From Gnetum montanum (taxonomy: Eukaryota; Streptophyta; Gnetopsida; Gnetales; Gnetaceae), in NCBI GenBank assembly GCA_015680685.1, contig MNCI01006555.1:339478-403477 (forward strand): a stretch of DNA of 64,000 nucleotides. Direction: 5' to 3'. Below are positions 24,172-35,924 of the stretch, piece by piece. The notes under the pieces are model-generated. The model worked only from the letters and a program-made list of their open reading frames with translations, ran no database searches and was not told the origin of the DNA. The first letter of the stretch is position 1. Every line of letters begins with the position of its first letter. The translations under genes and the position numbers were made by a program.

Positions 24172-24871
24172 ACAAGCTTTAGTTAACCATAGTTTGAAGA
24201 AGAGTGACAAATTTCATGCTTCTTGTATGGAGCAATAAGTTGGGGGCCACTATGAGTCATAGTGATGTCATAATTTGAAGTTGCAAGATGCAATGATATC
24301 TTAATCTACAGAGAAGTAGAGACAAAAAAATATAAAGGTTTACCAATGCGAGCAAGTTGCAAGTTACAATATAGTTGTAGGTTGAGAAGTACAAGGCAAA
24401 TGTAAGCCACAATCACTTGCAATCTAGAAAAAATTGATTTTTTAAAAAGAGGCATGATTTTAATGGGAAGACCAGTGGCTAGAAAAGGCCAAGGATCACT
24501 CTAGCTGTTATAAAAGGATGTAAAAGATCCAAAGTAAAAGTAAGAAAGCCTAAGCTAAGGTAAGAAGCAAGAGTGAGAACACTTGAGAAAGAGAGTAGCC
24601 TAAGGAAGGTGAAGAGCCTCCTAGAAGTGTTATCTTTTCTTGAGCTTGTGAGCTAAATTAAGGGATTGAGAGGGGACATATGTAGCCTTTAAGATCCTTG
24701 AGAAAGTTAAGTTAAGCTTTGCTCCTCATTGTTAATGTATTTCTCTATTGGAGATTTGATTAATAAAGGGAGAATATCTTCATTTCTTTGTATATTTGTT
24801 TTCTAAGCTAATTTATCTTGAAAACATATGGAAATGGGTCCTATTAGGGTTTGTTAAGTAGACCCTTGCCA
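24172..24871 (+). repeat. Element F 5' LTR
   Basis: It aligns with 27692-28390: AGTTAACCATAGTTTGAAGAAG near the start, TTGAGAAAGAGAGTA and GATTGAGAGGGGACAT in the middle, and the end GACCCTTGCCA followed by the primer site. The left boundary is approximate. Confidence 0.75.
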
Positions 24872-24873
24872 AA

Positions 24874-24891
24874 TTGGTATCAAAGCATTAG
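24874..24891 (+). promoter_or_regulatory. Element F primer-binding site (tRNA-Met type)
   Basis: TTGGTATCAAAGCATTAG lies two bases after the LTR end. It resembles the initiator-tRNA-Met-complementary TGGTATCAGAGC used by many plant LTR elements. Confidence 0.7.
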
Positions 24892-25198
24892 TTTGGAAGC
24901 ATCTACACCAAAAATTATTTATCTTCATCAAGATTTAAAAGAATTTTAAAGAATCTGCTATGCTTTATACGTCATTAGAGTTTGAATTACCAAAAACTTG
25001 TAAGAATTTCTTTGATCTTTCTGAGATTAGGTTACGCTTATGATATTTGAGCATAAACTACTTGAACACCTAGTACTTGAAGTGAATTGCTTCATATTTT
25101 GCACTTTTGTATTAAAGCATAATGCCTTTTACCTTGAGTTGAGAAATTATTACTTATGGATATCATCTTTACTACTTTAAGACTTCATCTTTAGACTT

Positions 25199-26345
25199 AT
25201 GGAAAGTATGACTCCTAAGAAGAAGACTCAAGAGCTTGGACAAGATCTTAAAGAGCTCAATGATTTCCTCTAAAGCTTTTGTAACTAAAATGCAAGAAGT
25301 TTTTTCAAGATAAGGGCTAGCAAACACCAAGACCTTGAAGAAACATCAAGAAGATCTAAAAAGAGATTGAAAAAGAAAATTATTTTGCATCTATGCAAAA
25401 ATCAAGAAAGAAAAGAGATCAAAGAGCTCTAAGAAGAGAACAATTAAAATCTAAAAGGTATAAATCAAGATTCGCTTTCATTCATACTAGTAAAGAGAAT
25501 GACGATGATAGATTTATGAAACTTTTGAGAAGTGCTTTTAAGAGTCTCTCATGTTGATATTTCAATATTCAAAGTTGTTGAGGGTATAAATTTCTTCCTT
25601 TCATGGCTACAAAATTTCTAAAGTGTATGATTTGTATTGTAAACTAGAAGGATTAGTAACTAAATGGTGAGACAAAGAATGTATTAAATATTTTGAAGAG
25701 CATGGTAGACCCATTAAGTGTTGGTAACTTATGGAATTCATGATGAAGCAAAAATATGAGAAGGCTTCCTACTGTCATGAAGCCATCAAGAAGTTGAAAT
25801 TTCTTAGACAAGAAGATAAAAAGGTAAAGGATGGTTGAGTTTTGTAATACTTTATAAATGGCTAATGTTCATTTGTCTAAATATGAGCAAGCTTTTGATT
25901 TTATTGGTGGATCAAGAACGCAATATTAAGAAGTATTGACATTTTATGAGTATAATAATCTTAATGAAGCTTATGATATTACTCTTAAGGCTGAATTGAA
26001 AATAATAAAGTATGGATTGAAGAAACATAAAGATCAAAAGAATAAGAATGAGAAAGATTTAACACAAAAATCAAAGAGACCATCTATGAAGAAAAGTAAA
26101 GATGAAAAAAAGAAAGAAAGGAAGTCTACTTCACCAAAATGAGAAAGAAGAGATAAATCTTTGAAACATAAAAATCAAGGTAACGATTAGTGTTATACTT
26201 GGGGTAAATATGGCCACAAATAATGGAAGTGCCCTAAGCCAAAGAAGAATGCATCCAAGGGTAAAGAAATTCAAGCTATGCAAAGAAGAAGATGTTCCTA
26301 AAACTTCAAGAAAGATATGTGAGATTGAACCTTTGCAAATCATTG
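25199..26345 (+). pseudogene. Element F gag, decayed
   Basis: It starts at ATG 25199 (MESMTPKKKTQELG). Fragments include a middle part with EYNNLNEAYDITLKAELK (about 25955), as in the C-terminal part of plant Ty3 gag, then a lysine-rich linker and a zinc knuckle at 26191-26232. In the knuckle the first Cys, His and last Cys remain (C..., GKYGHK, WKC), but the second Cys is Trp and a stop replaces one residue. Many frameshifts and stops. Confidence 0.65.
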
Positions 26346-26379
26346 AGCAAAGTGAATGTGAGTACTAATGAAGATGTTA

Positions 26380-26720
26380 TGAGGAAGTGTTTGTTTGGAA
26401 TTCATTATGATGTTAAGGACTATTCTTTGAATATGCTTGTTGATGGTGAAGCTTAAGAGAATGTGATATTTGCCAAGGTTTTGAAATTATTACATTTAGA
26501 TACCATTCCTCATCCTAGTCCATATAAAATGTATAAGATGATAATGAATCATTATAAGTAAATTAAGGAGCAATATGTTGTGAAGTATTTCAATGGCTAA
26601 TTTCAAGATATAATTCTTTGTGATATATTACCTATTAATTGTGGTGATATTATTCATAGTAGGCCTTGGAATTATGACAATAAAGCTATTTTTAATGGTG
26701 AAAATAATACATAGTTTGTA
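26380..26720 (+). pseudogene. Element F aspartic protease, decayed
   Basis: The order matches plant Ty3 proteases: NMLVDGEA in the active-site position (D kept, DSG/DTG lost), AKVLKLLHLDTIPHPSPYKM, then ILCDILPINCGDIIHSRPWNYD with the usual GRPW changed to SRPW, and NGENNT. The gene is inactive by these changes and by stops. No reverse transcriptase follows. Confidence 0.65.
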
Positions 26721-27691
26721 AAAATTAGTAGAAGTTTAGATTATTGTCCACTATTACTAAACATGATGCCTGTACTTTGAAATCTTCATTGATACTTCAT
26801 AGTTTAAGTGAATTCATAAGGATGAATGATTTGGATGATACTTGTGATGAAATGTTTTATGATGCTAAAAGTGATGCATTTAATTAGATAATAATATTGA
26901 TTGTGTTGAGTCTCATATGCATGAGAAGAATAATGTTTGTAATGATGGATTATCATGGTTGATGATGATGCTATCATTCTTACTAATTCTTGTTAGCATT
27001 TATGTTAGTAATGGGTTAAATTTTATATCTCCATTGATGTTGGAACATGGTTCCAAGGGTTTGACTACTAAAAATGGTGTTGTGATTAATGTTGAGCATA
27101 AGTTGTGCTTAAAATATAAGAGAAATTAATTGGTTGAAGGTGGAGAATTATCATTGAAGATTGAGCAAGCTTCTTCATTAAAAGGATACTAATATATCTA
27201 TTTCTAGATTCTTGTGTGATCTTTGTGTAGGATTAAGCCATTGAGGGGATGTAACAAAGGCATTCAAAGAAGCTGCTTAATTATTGGAATTGTTGTGGGG
27301 CATGCAAACAAGCCTCCAACAGTAAGTGAAGCTCAAAACCAAAACCTTAACTATTATAATTGTTTGTGATACTCATTCTTGTAATGCTTTTGATGCATTA
27401 AGTTATGAGAATTGTAATTTTGAGTTCAATGGCCTTAAGTCATGGGAGCATTGTGTCTTCCAACTTGTGAGAGATTATTAAGAATAACATTTTTAAGGAA
27501 AATGAAGATGATAAGGACATTGCCCTACCTTCTTCATGTTTCTTATCCTCAATGTATCCTATGAGTCTTAGAAGTGTGTATTTATGTTTTGGAGTCATTT
27601 TGAAGTTGTTTACATGTGTTTTTATCTTTGGGTAGGTAATTGCGATGAGATTGTGAGTCACAATTAGTCATAATATAAAGATGTAGGATAT

Positions 27692-28390
27692 TGTAATCAT
27701 AGTTAACAATAGTTTGAAGAAGATTAAAGAATCCTATGTTTCTTATATTGGGTAGCGAGTTGCAAGCCACTATAAATCATAGCAAGATCACAATATGAAG
27801 TTATGAGTTGTAGTTCATCATAGTCAATATAGAAGTAGATACTAGAAATATGAAGTTTTACAAGTGTGAGCAACAATATGATTACAAGTGAGCAAGTGTG
27901 AGGTGGTTGCAAGTTGTAGTCACTCATAGTTCAAGAAAAATTGATTTTTCAAAAGAGGTGTAAATTTTAATAGGAAGACCAACGATTGAGGAAGGTCAAG
28001 CATCACTTTAATAATTATAAAATGATGTTAAAGGTTCGAAGTAAAGAAAAGAGGGCCTATGCTAAGGTAAGAGCTAGAGTGAAAGCACTTGAGAAAGAGA
28101 GTAACCTAAGGAAGATGAAGAGTCTACTATGAATATTATATTATTGTGAGCTTATAATCTCTAAGGGTGAGGCAAATTGAAGGATTGAGAGGGGACATGT
28201 AGGATCTCTAAGATCCTAGGAGAGTTGAGTTGAGCTTTGCTCCTCATTGTTGATGTATTTCTCTATTTAAGATTTGATTAATAAAGGAAGAATTTTGTAA
28301 CTTCTTTGTATTTTTATTTTCTAAGCTAATTTGGATTTAAAAAGTGTGAAAATGGGTCCTTTTAGAGTCTATTAAGTTAGATCCTTACCA
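27692..28390 (+). repeat. Element F 3' LTR
   Basis: It begins about TGTAATCATAGTTAAC and ends GATCCTTACCA, matching 24172-24871. Preceded by a weak purine run. Confidence 0.75.
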
Positions 28391-28433
28391 CCATTATTAA
28401 AATCATAAATACTTAATATTTTTTCCAAATTGT

Positions 28434-28712
28434 TGATGAACAATCTTAAGTAGATCGCATCGGCACATCAGCGTTGATGTAGTGTTAATTGTGTTGACAC
28501 AGAGGCAATAAATGCCTCTATAAATGAACACACCAACCATATTTATGATACTATTTAGTCATAGTTGTAGTGAAGTTCTTGTAGTTTATTCTTGTAGAAG
28601 TTAGAATTTGTCACTAAGTGCCCACAACATGAACTTAAATTAATTATCTAGGATCTTATTTTAGTGATAATGTATCTGGACACATTTTCATGAACAATAA
28701 TAAGATTGAGAT
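28434..28712 (+). repeat. LTR-I, left part (interrupted by element D)
   Basis: It starts TGATGAACAATC and follows the D LTR: a GTTGATGTAG repeat, a TATA-like CCTCTATAAATG near 28513, TAGTTGTAGTGAAGTTCTTG, and AGTGCCCACAAC. It breaks at the GAGAT duplication and resumes at 53318. No PPT or primer site flanks it, so it is probably a solo LTR. Confidence 0.75.
28708..28712. other. Target-site duplication of element D (left)
   Basis: GAGAT here and at 53318-53322. One extra T (28713) separates it from the TGATGA start of the LTR. Confidence 0.6.
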
Positions 28713-28713
28713 T

Positions 28714-29619
28714 TGATGAATCAAAGTGTCGCATTGACAAGCCTCAATTGACGTGGCCTCATCGATGGGTCCCCATTGATGTGGTGTTGCCCTGTTGACA
28801 GGGCTACATTGACGTAGCATTTGCTATGTTTAAGAGGCCTCGTCGACGTAGCTCCACAATAAAGTCTATAAATATGCGTTCACTGGCTGTGTTTATAGAG
28901 GTCTTATCATAGTTGTAGAAGAGCTTTTACAATTTTGTCATTTGAGAGTTAGAATATTTTTCTAAGTGCCTGCAGTAGGAGTCAAAAAGTGACCAAATCT
29001 TTATTTGAGCATTGATGTACCTAAGTACACCAGTGTGAATGGTAATAAAGATAAGCCTTTTGATCAAACTTTGTAGCACTTGGAATAGATTAATGATTTA
29101 TTCCTATATTTACTATTTTCATTAGTTATGCAATTAATTAAGCTAAATTAGACTTCAATTGATTAATTAATTAAGCTAAATAGATTAAACACATAAGTAC
29201 AATTGCTTTGAGCATAACATATAGCACTTGGTAATCCCAACAGCGATTAATGCTTGATAACATAGCAATGTTGTATGCATTCAGGATGTGTACAGAAAGT
29301 GGGATAGAATGCTTATGTTATGATAGTTTGTTATCAATTAGTGATTAGATTAGTTAAATTGGTTCATAAATTAAGTTTCCACTTGTTATTAATTATAGAT
29401 GAATAAAATATAAAATAATAAAAATCATGTGCTCCAATCACACTTAACCATATAGCTAAGCTTCACAAGTGTAGTTGGAAAGATAATGATTGTTATGATT
29501 AGGTTTCATGTCTTGGAACCAGTGTATGTGGGAACTTAAGGTCTATGGAATTCAACTAGATTATGTGCGAATGCTTGTAATTTGTATGGTTGGACATAGG
29601 GTATACTCTCTGCTCATCA
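28714..29619 (+). repeat. Element D 5' LTR
   Basis: TGATGAATC...CTGCTCATCA. U3 has repeats of the TTGACGTGGCCTC / TTGATGTGG type (28738-28850), a TATA box TCTATAAATATG at 28865-28876, and AATAAA at 29044-29049. It aligns with 52451-53317. Confidence 0.9.
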
Positions 29620-29639
29620 TTGACACTGTTGTCAGGGAC
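29620..29639 (+). promoter_or_regulatory. Element D primer-binding site (tRNA-Asp type)
   Basis: TTGACACTGTTGTCAGGGAC follows the LTR directly. It differs from B's TTGGCACCGTTGCCGGGGAC only by transitions. Confidence 0.75.
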
Positions 29640-29783
29640 TTTTAGTTTATTACATGCACTATCTAGGATTTAGTGAAAAAATTATTTAACATCATTGAAA
29701 AAAACCCTAAAGTCATATCATACATCAAAATAACTACAACACTTATAAGAAAGCACACTACATTTCTTGTCTTTTAATATAAG

Positions 29784-32380
29784 ATGTCCTCTTCTCATAG
29801 GAGTGATTCTCTGCCCAAGTTTGACAAAGTAAATTAGCATGTACCCTAGCAATATAGAGTAATATATGCTCATCTTGATGAGTATGTACCCAATTTCACC
29901 TTCATCCTACACTAGGATGAACTGCTATGGTGGTGCGACATGGAGGGCAACATTGTGTTGTCGCCCAATCGATCCATTCCTATGATGCTCCAATAAACTC
30001 TTATGTAGTTGGGCTTCCAAGGGCTTCATGTTGAATATGTTGTGTAGGAAAGTGACATTAGGGATTATCATCCTACCAATGCACAACGCTTGAGGGATTG
30101 ACAACTAGAGCAATGTTACAAATCTGTGAAGGAGAAGTGGTCCAATGATTCCCCATTCCTGATGTACCAAAAAGATGGTGAATAACCCTTCTTTGGGGGT
30201 TTTCCATTTAGAGAGACTCCTCTCTTTAAATTTGGTGAAGGAGGTCAAAACCAAAACTTACAATCCATAATCCATAATCCTAGTTCTGGCAAAAATGAAT
30301 ACGATGATAAAGGGGAATCCAAGGAAAAGATTCATGATAGGGATGTGGACAAGTAGCATGATCATGGTCACAATAGTCGAAGAAAGGGTGGTAGGCATCG
30401 TGATGGTGCTAGTCCTCCTTCCTCTTCACCGTTGACATTATCATCTTCCTCTTTTGGCTTTGAACACAATTGTAGGGGGCATGATCATGATGGAGGTGAT
30501 TGACAGGACCGAAATGATCACAAGGATCATTGGGCAAGTTAGATTTGGGGTGCAAGAATTCAAGAGAGGCCCATCACCATGAATGAAGGGGGTAGTAGAG
30601 GGCATCATAAGCACCAAAATCATGGCTACAATGAGCCTTTGCTTACTACCTGAAGCATGCTAAACATTGCAGAGGTGGTGAAAATTCCTACAAGGCACAT
30701 AAAGGATAGCCATATCAAGAGGTTAAACATGAACAATATTTCCAAGTTTGAAGGGGGATATAACTCAGATTCATAGAATCATCTTCAAGCTTTTGATGAT
30801 GCTTGTGCCTTGAAAAATATAGAAAATGATTAGAAAAAGCTTAAGTTATTTCCTAGGATACTCATTAAAGAAGTAGAAAGCTAGTATCAGTCCTTTGAGC
30901 TAGAATCAACCTGTAGATGGAGTATGATGCTCAAACTATTCAAAGACAAGTATTAAATGTACTCTTGAGTGTCCAATCTGAGAAGGTAGATCTAGGGTTA
31001 GAAGTAAGAAATACATGAGTCCTTGGATGCCATCATGGGCAAATATTATTTCTTATTACATTGATGCCTTGGCCATGGTTACTCTTAGCAGGAACAACTT
31101 CACCACATCATAGATGGGCTTTGCTCTAAAATGAGGAGAACTCTTGAGATTTACACCCAAGGAAGACTATCTGAATTAAGAGTGCATCAAATCCAAAGGC
31201 TAATTGAGCAGGTAGCAAAAGAAGAAGGAGAGTTGAAGAAATGCAAAAGTGTAGAAGAATACAATTGAGATCCTTTCATTTGCAAGAGGGAGGTTCAATT
31301 TTGTGATAGTGAGGAGGAATCATCACTTGATGAGGTGGTGAATTGGAAAACCTTGTCGATTCAAAAATTTACCTCTAAGATTTCACTTAAGGTAGATTAG
31401 TTATGGGACTCTATGGATAGCAAATTTCAAGTTGTCATAAAAATTACTAAAGAGTCCAAAGAACAAAGTAGTGATTGTGACAGTAGGAGGTGAAGGAAGC
31501 TAAATGCACTAATCAAAGGGGTAAGGGAAATATTGCTATAGTAGAGAAAGTTATGGAAACTAAATCAGATGATAATGGTAGGTGTGACATTTGCCAATAT
31601 GAACATCCTAAGAGATGTTACCCCATCATGTCACACTTATAGGACTCTAGGGTGTATGCCTTGAATCCATGACTAGCAAAAAGATAAGCACCCAAAATAT
31701 TGCCTTATCCTCAAGGCAATCCTAGGTAGTTTCATTAGCAATAACAATATTATCCAAGTGGAACTCCACCATAATTGTATAGGCAGTATCAATAGTGGCA
31801 CCAATCATAGTTGTGGGGGATGCCACCACCAAGGCATCCGTACCCTTATAGGTAACCAAATTTATATGGGTATTACGTTAATCAATCCCTATCTCTACGT
31901 GACTCTTTCAATCATGTTTCTTCTTTTCAACTTTGCGACTATCCTCCATAATACTATAGAACTCCTTCTCCACATTCTAAGAGGGATACCACCTTCTATC
32001 CTTATCCTCCTCATATTCCTACACTTGTTCCTCTACCCTTAATGCAACTGCTACTTGCTCTATCCATGTAGAGTGAACTTCCAGCTCAGCCATAACAACG
32101 TAATGCTACCAAGGCTGTAAATCTACAACTAGTTCATCAACTAAATGGTTTGAAATCTCATGCTTGTAAAAGACCATTCTTCTGATGCAACAACCTTGCT
32201 AAGCCCTCATAGACTTAGTTGGCTGGTCACCCTACTCCTACCTCATCCTCTGTAAACCATTCCATCAAGAACCCTTCAAACCAAATTTCATTTAAAATCC
32301 ATACTATTATGCTTACCCATGTCGTATCTGATTGGATCTGAGCTGGAAACCTTACCAGGAAATTAGCTGATCTTGGGAGT
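29784..32380 (+). pseudogene. Element D gag, decayed
   Basis: It begins at ATG 29784 (MSSSHRSDS) and matches element B gag along its length: HLDEYVPNFTF near 29876, a Ser/His-rich stretch (30355-30650), EVVKIPTRHIKDSHIKR (about 30675), GGYNSDS then HLQAFDDACALKNIEN (about 30760-30830), HIIDGLCSKMRRTLEIYTQGRLSELR (about 31106), EQVAKEEGELKKCKS, and a compact zinc knuckle CDICQYEHPKRC (about 31585). The C-terminal part (31700-32150) is Pro/Tyr-rich and frame-shifted. More than ten in-frame stops, mostly TAG/TGA. Family role: particle assembly and RNA packaging. A TAG at 29913-29915 is in the same place as one in element B. Confidence 0.8.
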
Positions 32381-32760
32381 CCTCTTATCTATTTGTAGAT
32401 TGTTGGGAATGAACTAGGTAAAGCTCTTCTTAATTTAGGTTCTAGTGTGAACTTGATTTATCATGAGATGTATACTGCCTGAAACCTGCAACCCCTCAAG
32501 AAGAGCAATATCTTATTGGAATTGGTAAACTAGTCCATTACTATTCCTTTGGGACTAGTAGAAGACATTGTGACCATTGTCTGTGGGTGGTCTTATCTTG
32601 CTAATTTTCTAGTAATCAAGGTTAAAAACTGCAAAGGGGACTTCCAAATCATTATGAGAAGGGCATGGCTAAGCAATATTGATGTAAGAATGGGCATAAG
32701 AGATCTTTCCTTGGAGATATCTAAGAAAAATACATTTGGAAAGATTAAGAAGAAGTAAGT
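32381..32760 (+). pseudogene. Element D aspartic protease, active-site Asp lost
   Basis: It matches the proteases of A and B through MYTA, NLQPLKKSNI, IPLGLVEDIVTIVCGWSY and LSLEISKKN. The DSG active site has become N-L-G: the Asp codon is AAT at 32432-32434. The later IIMGRAWLS is IIMRRAWLS. It cannot be a working retropepsin as it stands. Confidence 0.8.
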
Positions 32761-33079
32761 TCCATGCATTGCATACTATGATACAGGGTGCAATTACGTG
32801 TAGAAACTTTGGTATGTAAAACGAACATTTATTTTCACGTGTAGGTAGTATGCACATGAAGTAAATATTTAAAGGTGTCGATACATAGTAGCCACAAAAC
32901 AAGAGGACACCTAGTGGTTGATCGCTAATCTTGAAATCAGCATAATGTGCATGGAACCTACTGAGATCCTGACATGTGCATATGTCATTAGCATGAATGA
33001 ACTAGAGTAAGTTCATCACCAACTCTCTAATAATGAAAATGATGATTAATTGGGGAGAGTTGGAGATCCATAAGAATTT

Positions 33080-34122
33080 CAAATAAGAGCCTCTAGAGTT
33101 AAAAACTTTACTTGCAGGCTTGGAATATGCATTCTTAAAAAATGGCAAGCTGGTCGTACTTAATGCCAAACTTGCTCCTGAGCAGAAAGAAAAATTGTTG
33201 AAAGTAGTCAATAGATGGCCAATAGCCTTTGCTTGGTCATATTCTAAAGTCACAAAGAATTGATCCACAGATATGCTAGCACAACATTTATACTGATTCA
33301 TCCATAAAGCCAAGGAGGTGACCACAACAATGGTTGAATCCAAAATTGAAGCAAATTGTCAAAGAGGAGATTGAGCAACTCCTTAAGGTAGGGTTCATCT
33401 ACCCCATTGTGGATAGTGAGTGGGTCAATGCACTCATGATAGTGCCAAAGAGAGGTTGCAAATAGTGTGTTTGTATCAATTTCAAGATGTTGAATATGGC
33501 AACATTCAAAGATCATTTTCCATTATCATTCATTAATTAGACATTGGACACCATATATGGGCATTGTTATTACTATTTTTTGGATGGTTATAGTGGCTAT
33601 AACCAAATCTAGATCACACTAGATGATCATGCCAAAACAACATTTACAAGTCCTTGGGGGACTTTTGTGTATCGAAAGATGCCATTTGGCCTATGCAATG
33701 CCCCTACCACTTTCCAATGCTTGGTCTTATGCATTTTTCAATAGCAAATTAGTAGCAAAGTGAAAGTCTTAATGGATAACTTATCTACTTATGGTGCTAT
33801 ATATTATGCAAGCCTTGAACCTCCTTGAGAAAGTAACAAAAAGATATGTGGAAAAAAATTTGTGGCTTAATTGACAAAAGAATGATCTTATGGCCCAAGA
33901 AGGCATTGTATTAGGGCATAGAATTTTTCAGGTAGGGATCGAGGTAGAGTCCAAAAAGATAAGGATCATCCAAGGAATCACTTGTCAACCAGAAATTGTT
34001 AAGGATGTTCAATCCTTCCTTAGATATACTATAGGTGATTTATAGAGAATTTCTCTAAGATCACAAAGCCATTAGTTGAGCTAACAAAGAATGATGCTCC
34101 CTTCATCTGGACAAAGGAATGC
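33080..34122 (+). pseudogene. Element D reverse transcriptase, split by element E
   Basis: It reads in plus frames as KEEIEQLLKVGFIYPIVDSE (about 33360), WVNALMIVPKRG, CVCINFKMLNMATFKDHFP (about 33470), YYYFLDGYSGYNQI (about 33575), TFTSPWGTFVYRKMPFGLCNAP (about 33640), and then the catalytic loop. There the usual DD is MDN: AAC at 33778-33780 replaces the second Asp. Downstream it becomes frame-shifted and ends at ...TKEC (34122), where E has inserted. The continuation is at 45465. The LPFIDQ-type segment and GYNQI fit the Athila/Tat branch. Confidence 0.85.
34118..34122. other. Target-site duplication of element E (left)
   Basis: AATGC here and at 45460-45464, a perfect 5-bp duplication. 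Confidence 0.9.
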
Positions 34123-35911
34123 TATAGTGACCGAAAACATTGACGGCTGGAATGCCAAGGGATCCACAAGCGCATAGTCCTAACCCTACGTCTGTGCGAG
34201 GGCCTGCTAGAGGCAAAGATAGGGTGCCTTGAATGGTCTTGTCAATTGAATAGGGGCTTATCAAATATAATTGGGGTGTAGCATGGTTAGCTATGATGCT
34301 AATGCAAAATGATGCTAAGTGTTCACACAGTGTTAACAATGTTAGCGGTGTTAATGGGGATAAGCGTAGTCAAGGGTTTCAACAAAAAATAGAGGTGCCA
34401 ACATGCAGGGAACATTGCCCAAGCATGGTTTCTGGTGTAGCTATGTGATAGAATAGTGAAAAATGCAAGTAAAGTGCTAAAATTGCAAAGAAAAAGAGAG
34501 AGAGAGAAGTAGAACACCATCCTAAATGGGATTGAGAGTAGTTAACACCAAGAGGGGTTAGGAGGTACATAGTGTATAATAAGCGTAGTGGACAACATAG
34601 TCAAAGTCTTGGGGGTGTTTGGCCATGAAGATTGACGTTCTGCCATGGTGCTTGTGCCTGCCAAGTTGGCTGCCATAGTGTGTAGTGGGCTATGATGTTC
34701 TGTAGTAGACTACGATGGGCTATGGTGGTCTACAAATTTGCCTCTCTTCTATTCGTTGGAATGCCTTTGGTTTTTTGTTTGCTCAAAATGCCAAAATGCT
34801 CAAATTTGCCAACCTCAAAAACATAGAGGGCTGGGGTATTTATAGGGCTAGGTTTAGTGTGAAATGCGGAGGGATTGCTAGGTGGTAAAGGGGATGGTTG
34901 GGACTATGTTGTCACCCAAATATGCTCTCCACTGAGGCTGGTGGTGTTGTGCTCTATTATGCTTTTCTAGAGTTTGCAAGGTTGAGAGACTATGACTACA
35001 TTGCCAACTGCATGCTCGTGGGTTGAGAGGACCATAATGTACTTGAAAAAAATGCAACTTTGGAGACTACACTTCACGACTATGCTCTGCACTATCTTGT
35101 GTGGGGTTGAGCATAGTTATAATTTTGGGGATAAAAGGGAATACAAAAATGATATATTCTTGCTAACTATGCTTGTCAAAGATGAGTTGGAGCCAAGCTG
35201 AGTGCTGGTGCTATGTTGTGGAGGCCTTTGGAGGTTGTTCTAGTTGACTATGCTTGACTACGCTTTGGATTGGGGGAGAGCATAGTCTGACACTTAGAAA
35301 AATTTTGTAAAAAATGGCTATGTGTTGAGTATGTTCTCCATGAGAGGTTGACTACACTCCTAACTAGGGGTGAGTGTAGTCTTAGCACTTGTCAAAACTT
35401 GCAAAAACTAGCTTTTAGTTGACTACGCTTGACTATGATCTGGGGCAGTGGAGAGCATAGTCTTAACACTTAGAAAAATTTGCCAAAACTGGGTCTTCAT
35501 GCTGACTATGCTTGACTATGCTCTAGGGTAGTGGAGAGCGTAGTCTTAGCACCTAGAAAATTTTGCAGAAAATTATGCCAACATGTTGACCATGCTTGAC
35601 TATGCTCTGAGGCAGTGGAGAGCATAGTCTCAACACTTAGAAAAGTTTGTAGAAAACTGTGCCACCATGCTAACTATGCTTGACTACACTCTGAGGCAGT
35701 AGAGAGCATAGTCTCAACACTTAGAAAAAATCTACAACTTCTGGCTTCACAATGATCGTTGGAAAAAATTGCAAAACTAGGCTTGACTATGCTCTAGGGT
35801 AGTGAAGAGCATAGTTCTAACACTTAAAAAAATTTCCAAAAAGTGGCCTTGTGCTAACACTTTGACAAATTTACAGTCAAGATGCTGTAGTCCAAATTTG
35901 GTGGTGTTTCA
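34123..35911 (-). repeat. Element E 3' LTR with hairpin repeat array in U3
   Basis: On the minus strand a TATA box CCTATAAATACCC lies at about 34850-34838. U3 (35911 to there) holds about seven 80-95 bp units at 35240-35830. Each includes GACTATGCTCT and its complement AGAGCATAGTC about 10 bases apart; the copy at 35598-35629 is perfect. Confidence 0.88.
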
Positions 35912-35924
35912 TTGGCCCCTCTTT
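35912..35924 (-). promoter_or_regulatory. Element E polypurine tract
   Basis: AAAGAGGGGCCAA on the minus strand, directly before the 3' LTR. Confidence 0.75.

Larger units (their letters stand above)
24172..28390 (+). mobile_element. Element F: short gag-protease-only Ty3/gypsy element
   Basis: Two diverged LTRs (about 24172-24871 and 27692-28390) flank 2.8 kb containing decayed gag and protease but no reverse transcriptase or integrase. The primer site is of the tRNA-Met type (TGGTATCAAAGC), unlike the tRNA-Asp type of the A-D family, so this is a different lineage. Outer ends are blurred and no target duplication was found (TACAA... on the left, CCATT following on the right). Confidence 0.75.

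Noticed and set aside
26917-27129. ORF with a membrane-like segment in element F
   Set aside because: It lies in the AT-rich non-coding part between protease and 3' LTR; a hydrophobic stretch is expected by chance from T-rich codons, so it is not called an envelope gene.
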